Notes under the pieces: model-generated | Databases searched by the model: none | What the model saw: only the letters and a program-made list of their open reading frames with translations | What the model was told of the DNA's origin: nothing | Made by a program: the position numbers and the translations under genes | Shown here: positions 11,501-19,866 of the stretch, in pieces | Layout: the number at the start of each line of letters is the position of its first letter | Position numbering within the stretch: the first letter of the stretch is position 1 | Assembly: GCA_907165275.2 (NCBI GenBank) | Contig: OU015665.1 | Location: 6,386,001 to 6,450,000 of the forward strand | Direction: 5' to 3' | DNA length: 64,000 nucleotides | Source of the DNA: Zygaena filipendulae | Lineage: Eukaryota; Arthropoda; Insecta; Lepidoptera; Zygaenidae

Positions 11501-11694
11501 TTTGTTTCTTTAACAGAATTTTTGAAAAGGATGGTGTGAAAGTGGTAGTAGATGATACATCCCTGGAGTATATTAAAGGATCAACAATAGATTACCACAC
11601 TGAATTAATTAGATCAGCCTTCAGGGTTGTACAAAACCCCAATGTGGATTTAGGATGTTCATGTGGTGCAAGTTTCTCAGTAAAAATTGATTAA
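2511..11694 (+). CDS. ISCA2: Iron-sulfur cluster assembly 2 homolog, mitochondrial (2 exons)
   Basis: A-type Fe-S carrier. With ISCA1 and IBA57 this family supports late mitochondrial [4Fe-4S] assembly (family knowledge). Exon 1 is 2511-2767 and exon 2 is 11517-11694. The joint GAT AG|A ATT is in phase, with donor GTATGT and acceptor TTTAACAG, giving 144 aa, a normal family length. Residues 1-30 are rich in Arg/Lys and poor in acids, fitting a mitochondrial presequence. The three conserved cluster cysteines are visible: Cys68 in GGCSGF, and Cys133 and Cys135 in the C-terminal GCSCGASF. The start is the first in-frame ATG of the open exon. The 8.7-kb intron contains an antisense BEL/Pao retrotransposon that does not touch either splice site. 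The upstream region carries three copies of the shared promoter word; the 3' end is tail-to-tail with the next gene. Confidence 0.95.
2768..3257 (+). other. ISCA2 intron, 5' part
   Basis: AT-rich intron sequence between exon 1 and the retrotransposon. No coding or RNA feature is seen. Confidence 0.6.
3263..3529 (-). repeat. 3' LTR of the BEL/Pao element
   Basis: 267 bp, apparently identical to 9961-10227. On the minus strand it begins TGTTCGGTCC and ends CCCACACA. It contains AATAAAC and AATAAATC on the minus strand, plausible poly(A) signals. Confidence 0.93.
3670..4665 (-). other. Envelope-like segment (baculovirus-F-type fusion protein remnant)
   Basis: The last ~330 residues of the frame have a signal-like hydrophobic start, a short surface part with two Cys, a furin-type site at about 4318-4329, a following Gly/Ile-rich hydrophobic stretch, helical heptad-like sequence, then a membrane anchor and a basic tail. 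This order matches the F-like envelope proteins known from insect errantiviruses and baculoviruses (family knowledge). The Cys-rich ectodomain normally lying between the helical part and the anchor is missing, with an apparent deletion joint near 4032. No Env function is expected. Confidence 0.7.
3670..9153 (-). CDS. BEL/Pao gag-pro-pol-env-like fused reading frame (internally deleted)
   Basis: A single 1827-residue frame; the likely true start is the ATG at 9078 (residue 26), because the first 25 residues derive from the leader repeats. Visible in order: gag region (about 30-500); three zinc-knuckle-like Cys/His clusters (523-586); aspartic protease core around LIDQGS (655); reverse transcriptase with YMDD at 1052-1055; integrase zinc region with two His (1273, 1278) and two Cys (1308, 1311); integrase catalytic D1343, D1409 and E1462; then a hydrophobic signal-like segment (1498-1514), a furin-type RQRR (1609-1612) followed by a hydrophobic stretch, a transmembrane segment (about 1738-1757) and an Arg-rich tail. 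Between RT and integrase roughly 350 residues expected in the family, including RNase H, are absent. Integrase stops just after AQIEA. All breaks keep frame. Described as found; no repair is implied. Confidence 0.88.
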   Translation of the reverse strand: MYQEYIGVSGYISLSRVHICVRNIIMSLSIEYLYESQAELYAAMEKLQSNMQKDGKERKSSPNYFARKLETLESYWGEYQGNHNQILKAEDKEQPYFQGKYYEKTEKLYRKIKTYIMDNSATEPSAYSKGAIASTSKQCQKGKLSVEESGHAYQEEGNVSSEEIGAKNNYEKQESVKEKSQGSFSKLDDILHVQTINFTAFMRTVNGIKIENISEKWEFEDVLSQLQTRWETIDSQHWKIYAELEGDNEEYERAFTDHENVYIHLKKAINTKLWSVAHREKSTPKVDLPIFTGNYHQWTSFKDLFKEAIHLNPCLSKAQKMQFLKNKTRGEAERLIQHLPISTENYDTCWDILNHRYDNKKLIFTSHLNILLSLPTSQQQSLGHIRKMHDVTLETLNAIKNLGVDIVTWDPLLIHLLSQKLDGESYTEYIESLKNSRELPILQEFLDYLESKFTTLEQGRKTQNNIYQKSNNYQTNQSMYHGPRKNMQYYNKYSNYSWNNNSPKPFMRSFYATAPSSAWNKRCPLCNHEHALVYCKNFLSMTNDAKLNMIQQRNICQNCLYPHYDKICTSQKRCRICSENHHTVIHDACRQRKPPTKLGHEVAKRVTFNRSNQNQYGTNMSHVSQYETMETLLSTALVNVEAADGSIIRMRALIDQGSQLSLITEHGAQTLGIKRRQSKAIVFGVGERESSCKGTLNIKCNSIYNEFSFKAEVYIMNNLIKNLPNVSFEKPSWEYIKNINLADPEYHISRPVDLLFGADIYALIMLGGIIRGENLSQPLAQQTQLGWVLCGNMKSFRCNVVLSNLKNIHKFWEIEDINEASNISEEDQHCIQHYNKTTKRRDDGRYEVELPFKEEEKYQLGRSKELAIAQFKNLERKLDRDVALSTDYKAFIKEYQELGHMVPSKNTYTTECFLPHHGVHRTDSTTTKLRVVFNASATTSSGMSLNDVMYKGPNLQQDLQALVLKWRQYKYAYTADIEKMYRQIYISEHHQNYQKIVWRDYQQQPIQDYQLTTVTYGTKAAPFLAMMTLKKLATDERSSYPEAADIIEQAFYMDDLVYGAHSINKGKQQISDLCNVLKSGGFTLRKWACTEPKMLDSIANKQSTENILYQFKSEGVGKTLGLQWNSTEDKINYSTNHELKVHRSNVVQTDIHTNIIATLLDRHNSFIKIVRVFKCKQKPANTYLTLLELKNAKLQIIKYVQYVVFETDIEQLRKHNKVDNKSNLLNLYPFIDEKGILRVGGRLRNAHIPYEMKHPIIIPHNHKLTQLLIDEAHQLTYHGGPRLTLSNLRQKYWIIGGNRATKKRLRECIICRKNNPELKYQLMGDLPEARINPVPPFYHTGVDYTGFVDIKANKGRGIKTTKGYIAVFICMVTKAVHLELVSDLSSEAVLAALRRMAARRGAPHHIYSDNGINFIKANRIISEEYQELKKIFNDSLYQQISSLNIIGHFNAPSWPSVGGLGERSVRSVKYHLRRTIGEQKLSFEEYATILAQIEARRISLILFLTIVSPASALFNVTKFNEDQFLYFDSIANLQLIRDDWTMIIYYNMSPYWEGATAVNKFTQYLERTCDKFQEQTRCQMILLQLRHEQTELQYYNQLLLNQEGIGISRQRRGIINGVGYIANTLFGVLDDRFAEQYKKDIELLKNNQRYLESLWRNQTSVVEGEYNLLKRTEEMVARQHKAINKHLNSLDESTIENEAPEQKEINQSLAELHNQIATMKEKVQSSEISISGHDIHQYVVSYVIIAAAAVLGASIWWRRRRRALRIPPPAQAENRASSNVRVSVVSARNESEISAGRKSQSSVELVDRATSPKPKRCNFKVLDESKL
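9165..9770. repeat. 46-bp tandem repeat array in retrotransposon leader
   Basis: About 13 head-to-tail copies of a 46-bp unit marked by TGCTGCTCACTGCAACGC, starting near 9189, 9235, 9281 and so on at exact 46-bp steps; the last step is 44. Degenerate half-units (CCCGATATA, TTGATATG) continue to about 9100 and even form the first codons of the long frame. The array lies between the primer-binding site and gag. Confidence 0.92.
9943..9956 (-). other. tRNA primer-binding site (tRNA-Tyr type)
   Basis: Minus-strand TGGTCCTTCGAGCC lies 4 nt inside the 5' LTR. It is complementary to the 3' end of insect tRNA-Tyr (…GGCTCGAAGGACCA), as I remember that tRNA. Fourteen bases match, then the pairing stops. 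Confidence 0.72.
9961..10227 (-). repeat. 5' LTR of the BEL/Pao element
   Basis: 267 bp, same sequence as 3263-3529 by eye. It is followed on the plus strand by the second copy of the GCTAT duplication. Confidence 0.93.
10233..11516 (+). other. ISCA2 intron, 3' part
   Basis: AT-rich intron with a T-rich acceptor tract ending TTTAACAG at 11516. No further gene or clear mobile element is seen. Confidence 0.55.
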
Positions 11695-11948
11695 TGGATT
11701 ACCTAAAGATATTGTAGGATCTAGTTAAATTATCTAATTATGATGATGAGTTGCAGATATAGAATATGAGTAGTAGAATTTTGTTTTTACTTGTTGACCA
11801 GCTTGAAAAATGTTTTTCCCTGTAGTTGATATTCATCTTATATTGTTTTGTGATAAATCTGTAAATAAGTCTCCAAAGTGGAAGAAATTGTAAAGGTTTT
11901 TAATTGTTATTCTGTGATTGTTTAATGTATTAAAAATGAAATAAAAAT

Positions 11949-11965
11949 AATAAAATTATTTTATT
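11949..11965. terminator. Bidirectional poly(A) signal between convergent genes
   Basis: AATAAA on the plus strand (11949-11954) lies 255 nt after the ISCA2 stop. TTTATT (11960-11965), which is AATAAA on the minus strand, lies about 177 nt past the stop of the convergent small gene. The stretch AATAAAATTATTTTATT is nearly its own reverse complement. Confidence 0.6.
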
Positions 11966-12141
11966 CCATCACAATAATATTAAGAAATAAGAAATGTTAC
12001 ATAATTACTTATTGTCTATAAATTATTTAATATTGTGGTTTAAAAGACAAATATAGCTACTGTAAATTCAAGAACATTAATTAAAATTCTCTTTAATATA
12101 AAAACTCATTCTGATAATTTTGATTGAATTGAAGCTTTTGT

Positions 12142-15100
12142 TTAATGGGATTGTGAAATATTCATCGCAGCCCAGATACCATCAAGATTAGATGGTGGCA
12201 GGGTCATCATTGGTTCATTCTTTGATGAGGAATTGCCAGCAGATCTAAAAAGAAAGTGAAAATTACTATACATAGAAGGGATAAAAAGTACCCCATGCCC
12301 TTCTCTGCAACCCTAAATACGTGCATTCAAAATTTCATAATGATCGGTTGAGCCGTTAAGGCGTGAAAGCGTAACAACTAACAAACAAACAAAATCACTT
12401 TCGAATTTATAATATAAGTAAGGATTTTGCAAATTTATACTAATACTAGCTGTTCCGGAATTAAAAAGTACCGTATGTCCTCTGTACCCCTGGCAACGTG
12501 TATGCAAAATTTCGTGGTGATCGGTTGAGCCGTTAAGCCGTGAAAGCGTAACAAACAAACAAACAATTAACAAACAAACTCACTTTCGCATTTATAATAT
12601 TAGTTGGGATAGTTAGGATTATCACTGCATACATAGTTTATAACAAAGCCGCTTCCCGCTGTCTGTCTGTCCCTAGCTTAGATCTTTAAAACTAAGCAAC
12701 GGATTTTCATGCAGTTTTCACTAATAGATACTAGTGATTCATGGGGAATGTTGGTATCTATATTTTATCCTGGAATTCCCGTGGGAACTCCGAAATTAAC
12801 GCGGGTGAAACCGCGGGGGACAGCTAGTATAATAGAAATGCGAAAGTAACTCCTCTCTATATATTTGTTATCTTTTCATGGCTTAACTACTAAACCGATC
12901 ATCATAAAATTTTGCATACACGTTGCACACAGAAAAGAACATAGGATACTTTCTATGCCGAATTCTCTCGTAAACTATAACGAGGTTGAATCCTTTAAAC
13001 GAAAACAATTACCCTGAAGCGAGTCTCGAACCCGTGAAACTGGCGTAGCAAAACATATTATTTATTTATTTATTTATTTAATCCTTTATTGCACATAAAA
13101 TAACAATGATACAGTACCTAAAGAAAAGGAGAAAGCAAATGTATTATATCTGTGCTAATGCTAACAGTTTCTAGTAAGATCAGGTAAAAACGCTCTATTC
13201 AGTCGTTTAGCGTGATGGATGCGTGTACCTACAGCTGTTACAAACTGCAAATTGTTATGGAATATTCTCAACTGTCTCTTCCTAAAATTACATTATTTTC
13301 GACTGCCTATTGCACGTTCCTTATTGATTTTTTATGTGTATTTTTTGTTGGAACCTCTATTAACAATGTAGCTAGTAGTACCATCTTAGCGAACAAATTC
13401 CTATGCAAATTAATTATTATTATTATAAAGGCGTCCTACGTTCGTTCGAAGGTTTCTGATTGATCGGAACATTTATCGCTTTCTGGTTCATGAATTTCAA
13501 ATTTCACTATCTGAGGCCCTATCACCACCTCTGGGGTACTATCTGCTACTCGCGATTTCACCCGCGTGAATTTTGAGGTCTCCTCATCTCATCCTGTCTT
13601 ATTGTTAGCTGATCTCTTATACTCAAATATTATTAATTATCTACATGCCAAATTTCAGCTTCCTAGGTCAAAATTTTTTCGGGATTTCGTAACAAGCCAG
13701 TGAACTGTGAATGTGGTATCCTGTTTGTTTTTTTCCATATCAATTTCAACCTTTTGTTGACTACATGAAGTCGAAATTACGATAATAAAAAGGTTATACT
13801 ACTACACTGTGGTTGTTGTCTTTATATTGTGGTGGTTGTCTCCCTGGGTCGGCGACTGAGATTTTTGTCAAAGCTATGAACAGCTGTATCAACAAACTAG
13901 TTGTGCCCCGCGGTTTCACCCGCGTTAATTTCAGAGTTCCCGCGGGAATTCCGGGATAAAAAGTACCCTATGTGTTAATCTGATGTATAAGCTATATTAT
14001 TGTAGTTTCATTTCAATCTATCCAGTAGTTTTTGCGTGAAAGAGTAACAAACATCCATCCATCCATACATTCTTACAAACTTTCGCGTTTATAATATTAG
14101 TAGGATGTCCGTATGTCCCAGATTCAACAAGAAACCTAAAACCGTTTTACACATTACATACGGGTATACCTACTGCTGCAACTCCCCATTGAAACATCTT
14201 GCGTCATTGACTTTCTTCACATTATGCGGAGAATAACGGTTGTAAAAGCCCCAGATACTATTCATCAGTTTGCTGTTATATTTCATGGGCGACGGCTCAG
14301 GAACTGAAAAATAGCAGGTAAGCGTTCAATCAAATAGGTTTTGTGGCAAATCCGTCGCGTATCGCGGTCGCACCGGCGCGGTGCAGTGCCGCGGTGTCGC
14401 GTCCCTTCGAACTCTACAAGATTATCAAGATGATACCTACACTATTTTTTTAGCAAACAAGTAGCTTCTTCTGTCGTTTCTTTTTGTGTAGTAACGGGTA
14501 ACACGTTACGCTAATTGGCATTCATTTTTTATGCTTGTACTAGCTGCCCCGCGCGGTTTCTCCCGCGATCATTTCGAAGTTCCCGCGGAATTGTCCCATA
14601 TAAACTTTTCATTCTCATTCAAATCCTCTCTTATCGGATGCCTACGCCATACAAAGAACACACCCTCCAAGTTTCAGGTCTCTACGATCAGCAGTTTAGG
14701 TAGGCTGCGTTGATCCATCAGTCATTCAGGACAAAGCATTTTATATGTATAGACTAGCTGTTCCCCGCGGTTGCGCGATAATTTCGAAGTTCCCGCGGAA
14801 TTGTTCCATACAAACTTTACAAGCCCTTTTCATCCTCTTAAGGGTTGAATTTTCAAAAATCCTTTCTCATCGGATGCCTACGTCATACGAAGAACACACT
14901 CTTCCCTAAGATCAGCGGTTTGGGCTGTACGATGATCCATATTCAGGACAAAGCATTTTATATGTATAGATAGATTATTTGTGTTGACTGATTTAGCTAG
15001 TAAATTCTTCGGGCTTTGTTTGAACTCCGAGATTTTGTGTCTGTCATTAAATTAGTTTTCCCTTACACGATGTAGTGAATACTTTGGGAGTATCACCACC

Positions 15101-15184
15101 CTTCTTGATGTTGGATAGTTTCATATCGCGCTGCGTCTCGCGAATGCGGCCTGCGGAGAACGCTGATGGCGGAATTGAAGCCAT
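12142..15184 (-). CDS. Small two-exon gene, conserved function unknown
   Basis: Exon 1 15069-15184 (minus; ATG at 15184) ends ACATC before a GTGTAAG donor. Exon 2 12142-12244 begins after the acceptor TTCTTTTTAG and ends in TAA. The splice restores a Ser codon (TC|A) and keeps phase, giving 72 aa: a basic N-terminal part starting MASIPPSAFSAGRIRETQ, a Ser/Asn/Lys-rich middle and a hydrophobic end GIWAAMNISQSH. There is no signal peptide, membrane segment or Cys motif. I do not recognise the family. The exon-1 frame is open upstream of the ATG to an AG near 15201, so more 5' coding exons are possible. Codon usage in exon 1 is GC-richer than the surrounding intron, supporting coding. The intron holds several dispersed repeats. 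The gene faces ISCA2 tail-to-tail. Confidence 0.55.
12277..12425 (+). repeat. Dispersed GC-head repeat (family A), tail part
   Basis: Carries the tail words GATCGGTTGAGCCGTTAAGG and TTTATAATATAAGTA. The head is missing. Confidence 0.7.
12445..12608 (+). repeat. Family A repeat
   Basis: Starts ACTAGCTGTTCC and ends CTTTCGCATTTATAATATTAG. The GC-rich head is shortened. Confidence 0.75.
12652..12828 (-). repeat. Family A repeat, tail type 3
   Basis: Minus-strand copy ending in ACAGCTAGT with the GCGGGTGAAACCGCGG head. Its tail (ACGGATTTTCATGCAG, AATAGATA) differs from that of the neighbouring copies. Confidence 0.75.
12829..12975 (-). repeat. Family A repeat, tail part
   Basis: Abuts the previous copy. 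It carries ATGCGAAAGTAACTC and CATAAAATTTTGCATACACG. Confidence 0.65.
13062..13200 (-). repeat. Poly(A)-tailed LINE 3' fragment
   Basis: A (TTTA)n tract, then TCCTTTATTGCACATAA, the typical inverted 3' end of a retroposon. Related fragments occur near 30698, 35868 and 63150. Confidence 0.5.
13899..14105 (+). repeat. Family A repeat, tail type 2
   Basis: Full head GCCCCGCGGTTTCACCCGCG with CCCGCGGGAATTCCGGG, then TAATCTGATGTATAAGC and the end TTTATAATATTAGTAGGAT. Confidence 0.8.
14535..14725 (+). repeat. Family A repeat, tail type 4
   Basis: The head GCGCGGTTTCTCCCGCG is followed by a tail with CGCCATACAAAGAACACACC, shared with the next copy and with 54125-54371. Confidence 0.75.
14752..14975 (+). 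repeat. Family A repeat, tail type 4
   Basis: Near-duplicate of the preceding copy (CGTCATACGAAGAACACACT). Confidence 0.75.
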
Positions 15185-15807
15185 AATTCTTGATTGGCAA
15201 GCTGAAATACATACATAATGACCAGATTTATAGCCCGTATTTTGAACGCCACTCAAACTTTATACGCTCTCAACTCAGTTTCTCCCCATTGTTTTCAGAA
15301 TAATTAGACAGCGCGCGTAAGGATCCTATTTTGCAATAGCGTTTCTAAATAGGAGTCTAAAATAATGTGCAATTGCAATTCTGGACATGAAAAACATAGG
15401 TAGGTAATATGGTCGGATCTCAACATCCGAGTTAAATCATTAAAAAATAGTTTTAGTGTTAAAGACCAAAACAACCTTTACTACTTACTACGTACTTTTT
15501 AACCGAATTCCAAAAAAAGGATGTTCTCAATTTGTCAATTTTTTGTTGTACCCTCAGACGAAATAAAAAGTTGTACCTACTTATCTTTATTCTTTACGCG
15601 ATTACTCGAAGACGGACGGATTTGAAAAATTCTTTTTTTGTTTGATAGGGTATATATATACTTTTAAGTATTGTTAAGAACCATTGTACCATTGTAAAGA
15701 ATTCAGGATCTGATGATGGGATCATGGAGAAATCGAGGAATTTCTTCTAATATTACAGGCACAGCTATAGCGATTTGGGTAGATAAATAATCACTTTATA
15801 AATTACT

Positions 15808-16110
15808 AGCTGACCCCAGCGGTATCACCCGCGGTAATTTCGGAGTTCCCGCGGGAATCCCAGAGTAAAAAGTACCCTATTTTTACTCAAAATCACTAGC
15901 TTCTTATAAGTTCTCCTTCCTGTAGTTAAGTCCTTCACTGTAGCTCCCTCTAAGTGAAATAATTTTCAAAATCGTTCACAAACAGATCACAAACTCACAA
16001 TCTCCGGAGTTCCTGCGGGAATTCCGGGATAAAAGTACCTTACGTCACTCAGGATCATTGTAGCTTTAGCTTCCTATAAGTGAAAGAATTTTCAAAATCG
16101 GTTCAGTAGA
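15808..16110 (+). repeat. Two adjoining family A copies
   Basis: Heads GCGGTATCACCCGCGG and TTCCTGCGGGAATTCCGGG lie about 200 bp apart, each followed by GTACC-type text and a short tail. Confidence 0.65.
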
Positions 16111-16124
16111 TCCAGAGATAGCTG

Positions 16125-16300
16125 TTGGTTGCCCCGTGGTTTTACCCGTGAGAAGTTAGAAGTTCCCGCGGGAATTCCGGAATAAAAAGTACCCTATATC
16201 ACTTAAGAGTCAGGATAGTGAAAGAATAATATATGAGTGAAATAATTTTTGAAATCGGTTCAGTAGTTTACGAGTCCTAGTCCGAGAAATTAAAACCGAC
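16125..16300 (+). repeat. Family A repeat
   Basis: TTCCCGCGGGAATTCCGGAA with an upstream degenerate head and the tail GAAATCGGTTCAGTAGTTTA. Confidence 0.65.
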
Positions 16301-16329
16301 TTCAAAACACTAAATAGTAAATAGTTAAA

Positions 16330-16469
16330 AATAACCTACGCATGTGCTAGTGACCATTTCGAAGTCCGTGCCAAGCCAAATAGGTAATAGGTAGACAGAC
16401 TCAAGTCCGCTAGTCCCACAACATTGCAGACACGAGCAGGCTTGATAGGTAGCACATACGTAGGTTATT
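16330..16469. mobile_element. 140-bp MITE-like element
   Basis: The left end AATAACCTACGCATGTGCT and right end AGCACATACGTAGGTTATT are inverted copies with one mismatch over 19 bp. It is too short to code. Confidence 0.6.
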
Positions 16470-16616
16470 ATTAGTGTGTTTAAAGTCTGTTTTAATTTTT
16501 TGTAAAATTTTTATTTATTATCTAGTACTCTTTTTTGTTGAGATCCGACCATATGCTTTTCATGTCCAGAATTGTTACCTCCAGAACTTTACGCGTAGGT
16601 ACCTGTCTGCATATTA

Positions 16617-16777
16617 TTAAGTGAAAAAGTTTGTATGTTTGTAACGAATAAACTCGTAAACTACTGAACCGATTTAAAAAATTATTTCACTTATTATATT
16701 TGACATCTAAGGTACTTTTTACCTCGAAAACTGAACTCCAAAATTAGCACGGGTGAAACCGCTAAGCACAGCTAGTT
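16617..16777 (-). repeat. Family A repeat
   Basis: Minus-strand copy ending GGGTGAAACCGCTAAGCACA GCTAG; degenerate. Confidence 0.6.
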
Positions 16778-16931
16778 TGTTAATATTTTGTCTTTTGGAC
16801 TAGGTACATAATATCTATAGGTACAGTCAGTGTCATAAATTTATACTAGTTTGTTGGTAATGCGCAATCATCTCGTAGAATACTTCCGACTAGAAAAGAC
16901 CTCTCTTAATTAGGTAAGAGAGGCACGACGT

Positions 16932-17027
16932 GAGGACGAGAGTAGAGATGAGAGAGATGCCCATGATGCCATGACGACGTACTGACTTAGGTCAGTGGGC
17001 ATCTCCATGATCTCTACTCTTGTCTGC
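16932..17027. repeat. Imperfect ~95-nt hairpin
   Basis: Arms around AGAGTAGAGATG…GATGCCCATG (16939-16965) and GTGGGCATC…TCTCTACTCT (16995-17020) pair with few mismatches. The loop side contains the inner palindrome ACTGACTTAGGTCAGT (16981-16996). Confidence 0.55.
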
Positions 17028-18324
17028 ATTCATATATCTTTTCGTACTGTAAATAAACTCATTGACTTATGTTTACTTTTGGGTGTAATAATTATAGTAC
17101 GATGCGGAAGGTCTTCAGTCAACGTACGTATAGGTAAATCAACATCTGAACCTACTAATGCAGGTACGATCGTATGAGACGCTTAAAAGTAAAATTCATT
17201 ATGATATAGTTTTGACCCATGGGCCATGACCATAATTATTCTTAGAAGTTAATGAATTTTTCTAGTTGATGCTATAGGGTCCTTGTTGCTTTATTAATTT
17301 ATTGAGATTTACAAGTGAGCCTATAGGTGCAGTGGAGATCTCTACTACAGGCGTTAACATCAACTCATTGTAATGTCTGGGCCGTACCTACAATTTTCAA
17401 AGCAGTTATTTTCTCTCGTTCGCTTATCACGCTGATCAATATGTATAAATATGAACGCCGACTGTTTTCCAAATTGTTTTGATCTATTCTGTTGCCCTGC
17501 TTTTATTTTGGAAACGAAAATGACACTTTGATCTTCGACAAATTGTTGCATGGGGAGATACCTTCAGTATGCCTCTACTACTTTCCGAAATTAACTAATC
17601 TTTAACATGTTTAACGTAGTTTATCCAAATTAAAAGAGCAATTTAACATGCGTGATAAGTTTCAAATTACCTTCACAGAGATAAAAGAACTTGTGTATGA
17701 TTGACCGGAATATGGATGCTTTAATTTTGACGTCACCGATCTGACCTCCTTGCAGGCTACTAGAGCTGACGAAGTATGTTGTATCAAGCAGCACCATGAA
17801 ATCTTACAAAGTCTTAGTAGTTAGAGAACTGAACCACACCGTAGGAACACTGGTAGAGCTATCAGAGTACGAGTGTTGCAAGTCACGACTGAAATGCTAC
17901 TGTTCAAAATGGCTGCGAAATATTGACCTCTTATGAGTTTATCAACTACATAGACTACTGGATTGATAATTATGTACTAAGTACATGGCGTTATTTTAAT
18001 ACCGTCTCAAGTAGATATAATTATCTCCTTTGTACATACTCATATCTTTATCTTACTCTACATACCAACTTGTTCTCAAGGTATTTTGTTACTTTGTTTA
18101 TAGCACCTTGTGTTAGAAATTAATAGATCCCTATAAATTATAATTAATTACAATCAGGTAGGTACCTACCTACTGAGATCATAAATAGAATAGGAAAAAA
18201 AGAGGATATACACGAGTAGTAGGTATTTCGTATTTAACGAGTAGGTAACTAGGTGCCTACTTATCTCACGGGTTTACCTTTTCACTTCCTACGTGGTTTT
18301 TGAATTTATTTCATATGTAACTAT

Positions 18325-18664
18325 AGCTGTGCCCCGCGGTTTCACCCGCGTGAAACGCTTTTATTTATGTAGGACGTAGGTATATAAACTGCTCGACATC
18401 CGGCGTTAATATCGGAGTTCCCGCCGGAATTTCGAAAAAAAAAAACAAAAGTACAAGATGTATGCAAAATTTCATGAAATTTCACCGACTTAAATTTTTC
18501 CCGCGGGAATTCCTGGTTAAAAAGTACCTACCCTATATCCTTCTCTGTACCTACCCCTGACAACGGGTTTGCAAAATTTCATGATGATCGGTTGAATCGT
18601 TAAGGCTTGAAAGCGTAACAGACAGGCAGACAGAGTTACTTTTGAATTTATAATATTAGTAGGG
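18325..18664 (+). repeat. Composite family A repeat
   Basis: The head GCCCCGCGGTTTCACCCGCG, then a second CCCGCGGGAATTCCTGG block, then the GATCGGTTGAATCGTTAAGG tail and the end TTATAATATTAGTAGG. Confidence 0.7.
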
Positions 18665-18865
18665 ATGGGCTTCATAAAACAAGTTTATATTCATTTTAAA
18701 GTCACGCTTCTTGTGGGTACGGAGTAAGGATGGTACCTACAGCTACCGTCTTACGCATTGGTAATGAAGAGGTTCGAGTCGACGAAGCCGTCTAGCAGGG
18801 CAAATTGTGCGGGGAGTGGGAACTCATGTTGAAGGGTTTTGACTTTTGCGTTCTCGTACCTTTAT

Positions 18866-19052
18866 TATATAAAAATGAATTGCTGTTCATTTGTCTCGCT
18901 AAAACTCGAGAATAGCTGGACCGATTTGGCTAACTTTGATCTTGAAATATTTGTGAAAGTTCAGGGAAGGTTTAAGAAGTAAATTAGGCTACTTTGGAGT
19001 TCATGCGGGATTTACGAAACTCACGCTGGTGAAACCGCGGCGAACAGGTAGT
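18866..19052 (-). repeat. Family A-like repeat
   Basis: Minus-strand head TGGTGAAACCGCGGCGAACA at 19028-19047. The tail reads ACTCGAGAATAGCTGGACCG, different from the others. Confidence 0.6.
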
Positions 19053-19420
19053 TATATTGTTTGTTACACCGGTACAGATTATGTAACATGTTTTTTGTAT
19101 AACACGTCCACATCATGTAACATTGTTATACAACATTGCAACATAAAACAATACTGTACACATTAGAATAACAATGCAATATAACAATATTATATTTATA
19201 ACCAGTCGTTTCTCATTCTTCAGTGCTATTCTATCCACAATGTCGTCGCTGAGAGGACGTAATTCAAGAGATTCAAAAATACGGTCCCTGGGGTTAAAAG
19301 TATACTCTTCTCTGTACCACTGACGTGTATTTATGCCTGTCGTTCGGCTGAGTAGTTAAAGCGTAACGAAGTACCTTTTCCGACAATTCCAACGATTATT
19401 ATCGTTATATTTCAACCAAT

Positions 19421-19735
19421 TTACACAAAACCTTGACAAATTATATCTAAAATTTCCTCATGAATCACTCTATTAGTGAAAACCGCATGAAAATCCGTTC
19501 AATAGTTTTTGAGTTTATCGCGAACAGACAGACGCGGCGGCCAGCGGGGGACTTTGTTTTATACCTAACTCATTGTGCCCCGCGGTTTCACCCGCGTTAA
19601 TTTCAGAGTTCCCGCGGGAATGTCGGGATAAAAAGTACCTTATGTGTTAATCTGATGTATAAGCTATATTATTGTAAAGTTTTATTTATATCCATCCAGC
19701 AGTTTTTGCGTGAAAGAGTAATGCTACTACTCCAC
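19421..19735. repeat. Two family A copies in opposite orientations
   Basis: 19421-19560 is a type-3 tail (AAACCGCATGAAAATCCGTTC). 19572-19735 is a plus-strand copy with full head and the type-2 tail (TAATCTGATGTATAAGC). Confidence 0.65.
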
Positions 19736-19866
19736 CTGCGTTAACGTTAACGTTGATGTTAATGTCCAACTACGCGTTAATTAAGGCATTAAAATACGTG
19801 TTGGCTACATTTAGTTTGCAACGTGCCGTTAAGCATTAATTTCTAGTGAAATAACGCGTTAACCCA
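19728..19866 (+). repeat. Partial copy of the GTTAAC-rich MITE
   Basis: CTCCACCTGCGTTAACGTTA and following text match 42531 onwards for about 50 bp. It sits inside the tail of the preceding repeat, so it inserted later. Confidence 0.6.

Larger units (their letters stand above)
15376..16575. repeat. 1.2-kb segment bounded by inverted ~40-bp arms
   Basis: The arm 15376-15426 (AATTCTGGACATGAAAAACA… GGTCGGATCTCAACA) recurs inverted at 16537-16575. The left arm has a ~10-bp insertion (GGTAGGTAAT). Inside are family A copies and a smaller TIR element. Confidence 0.6.

Noticed and set aside
13010..13055. Minus-strand B-box GGGTTCGAGACTC suggesting a tRNA
   Set aside because: No A-box or acceptor stem at the right distance.
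17747..17822. Possible terminal exon after CCTTGCAG with a 23-codon frame
   Set aside because: No partner exon, no family similarity and no codon bias; an AG after a pyrimidine run is common by chance.
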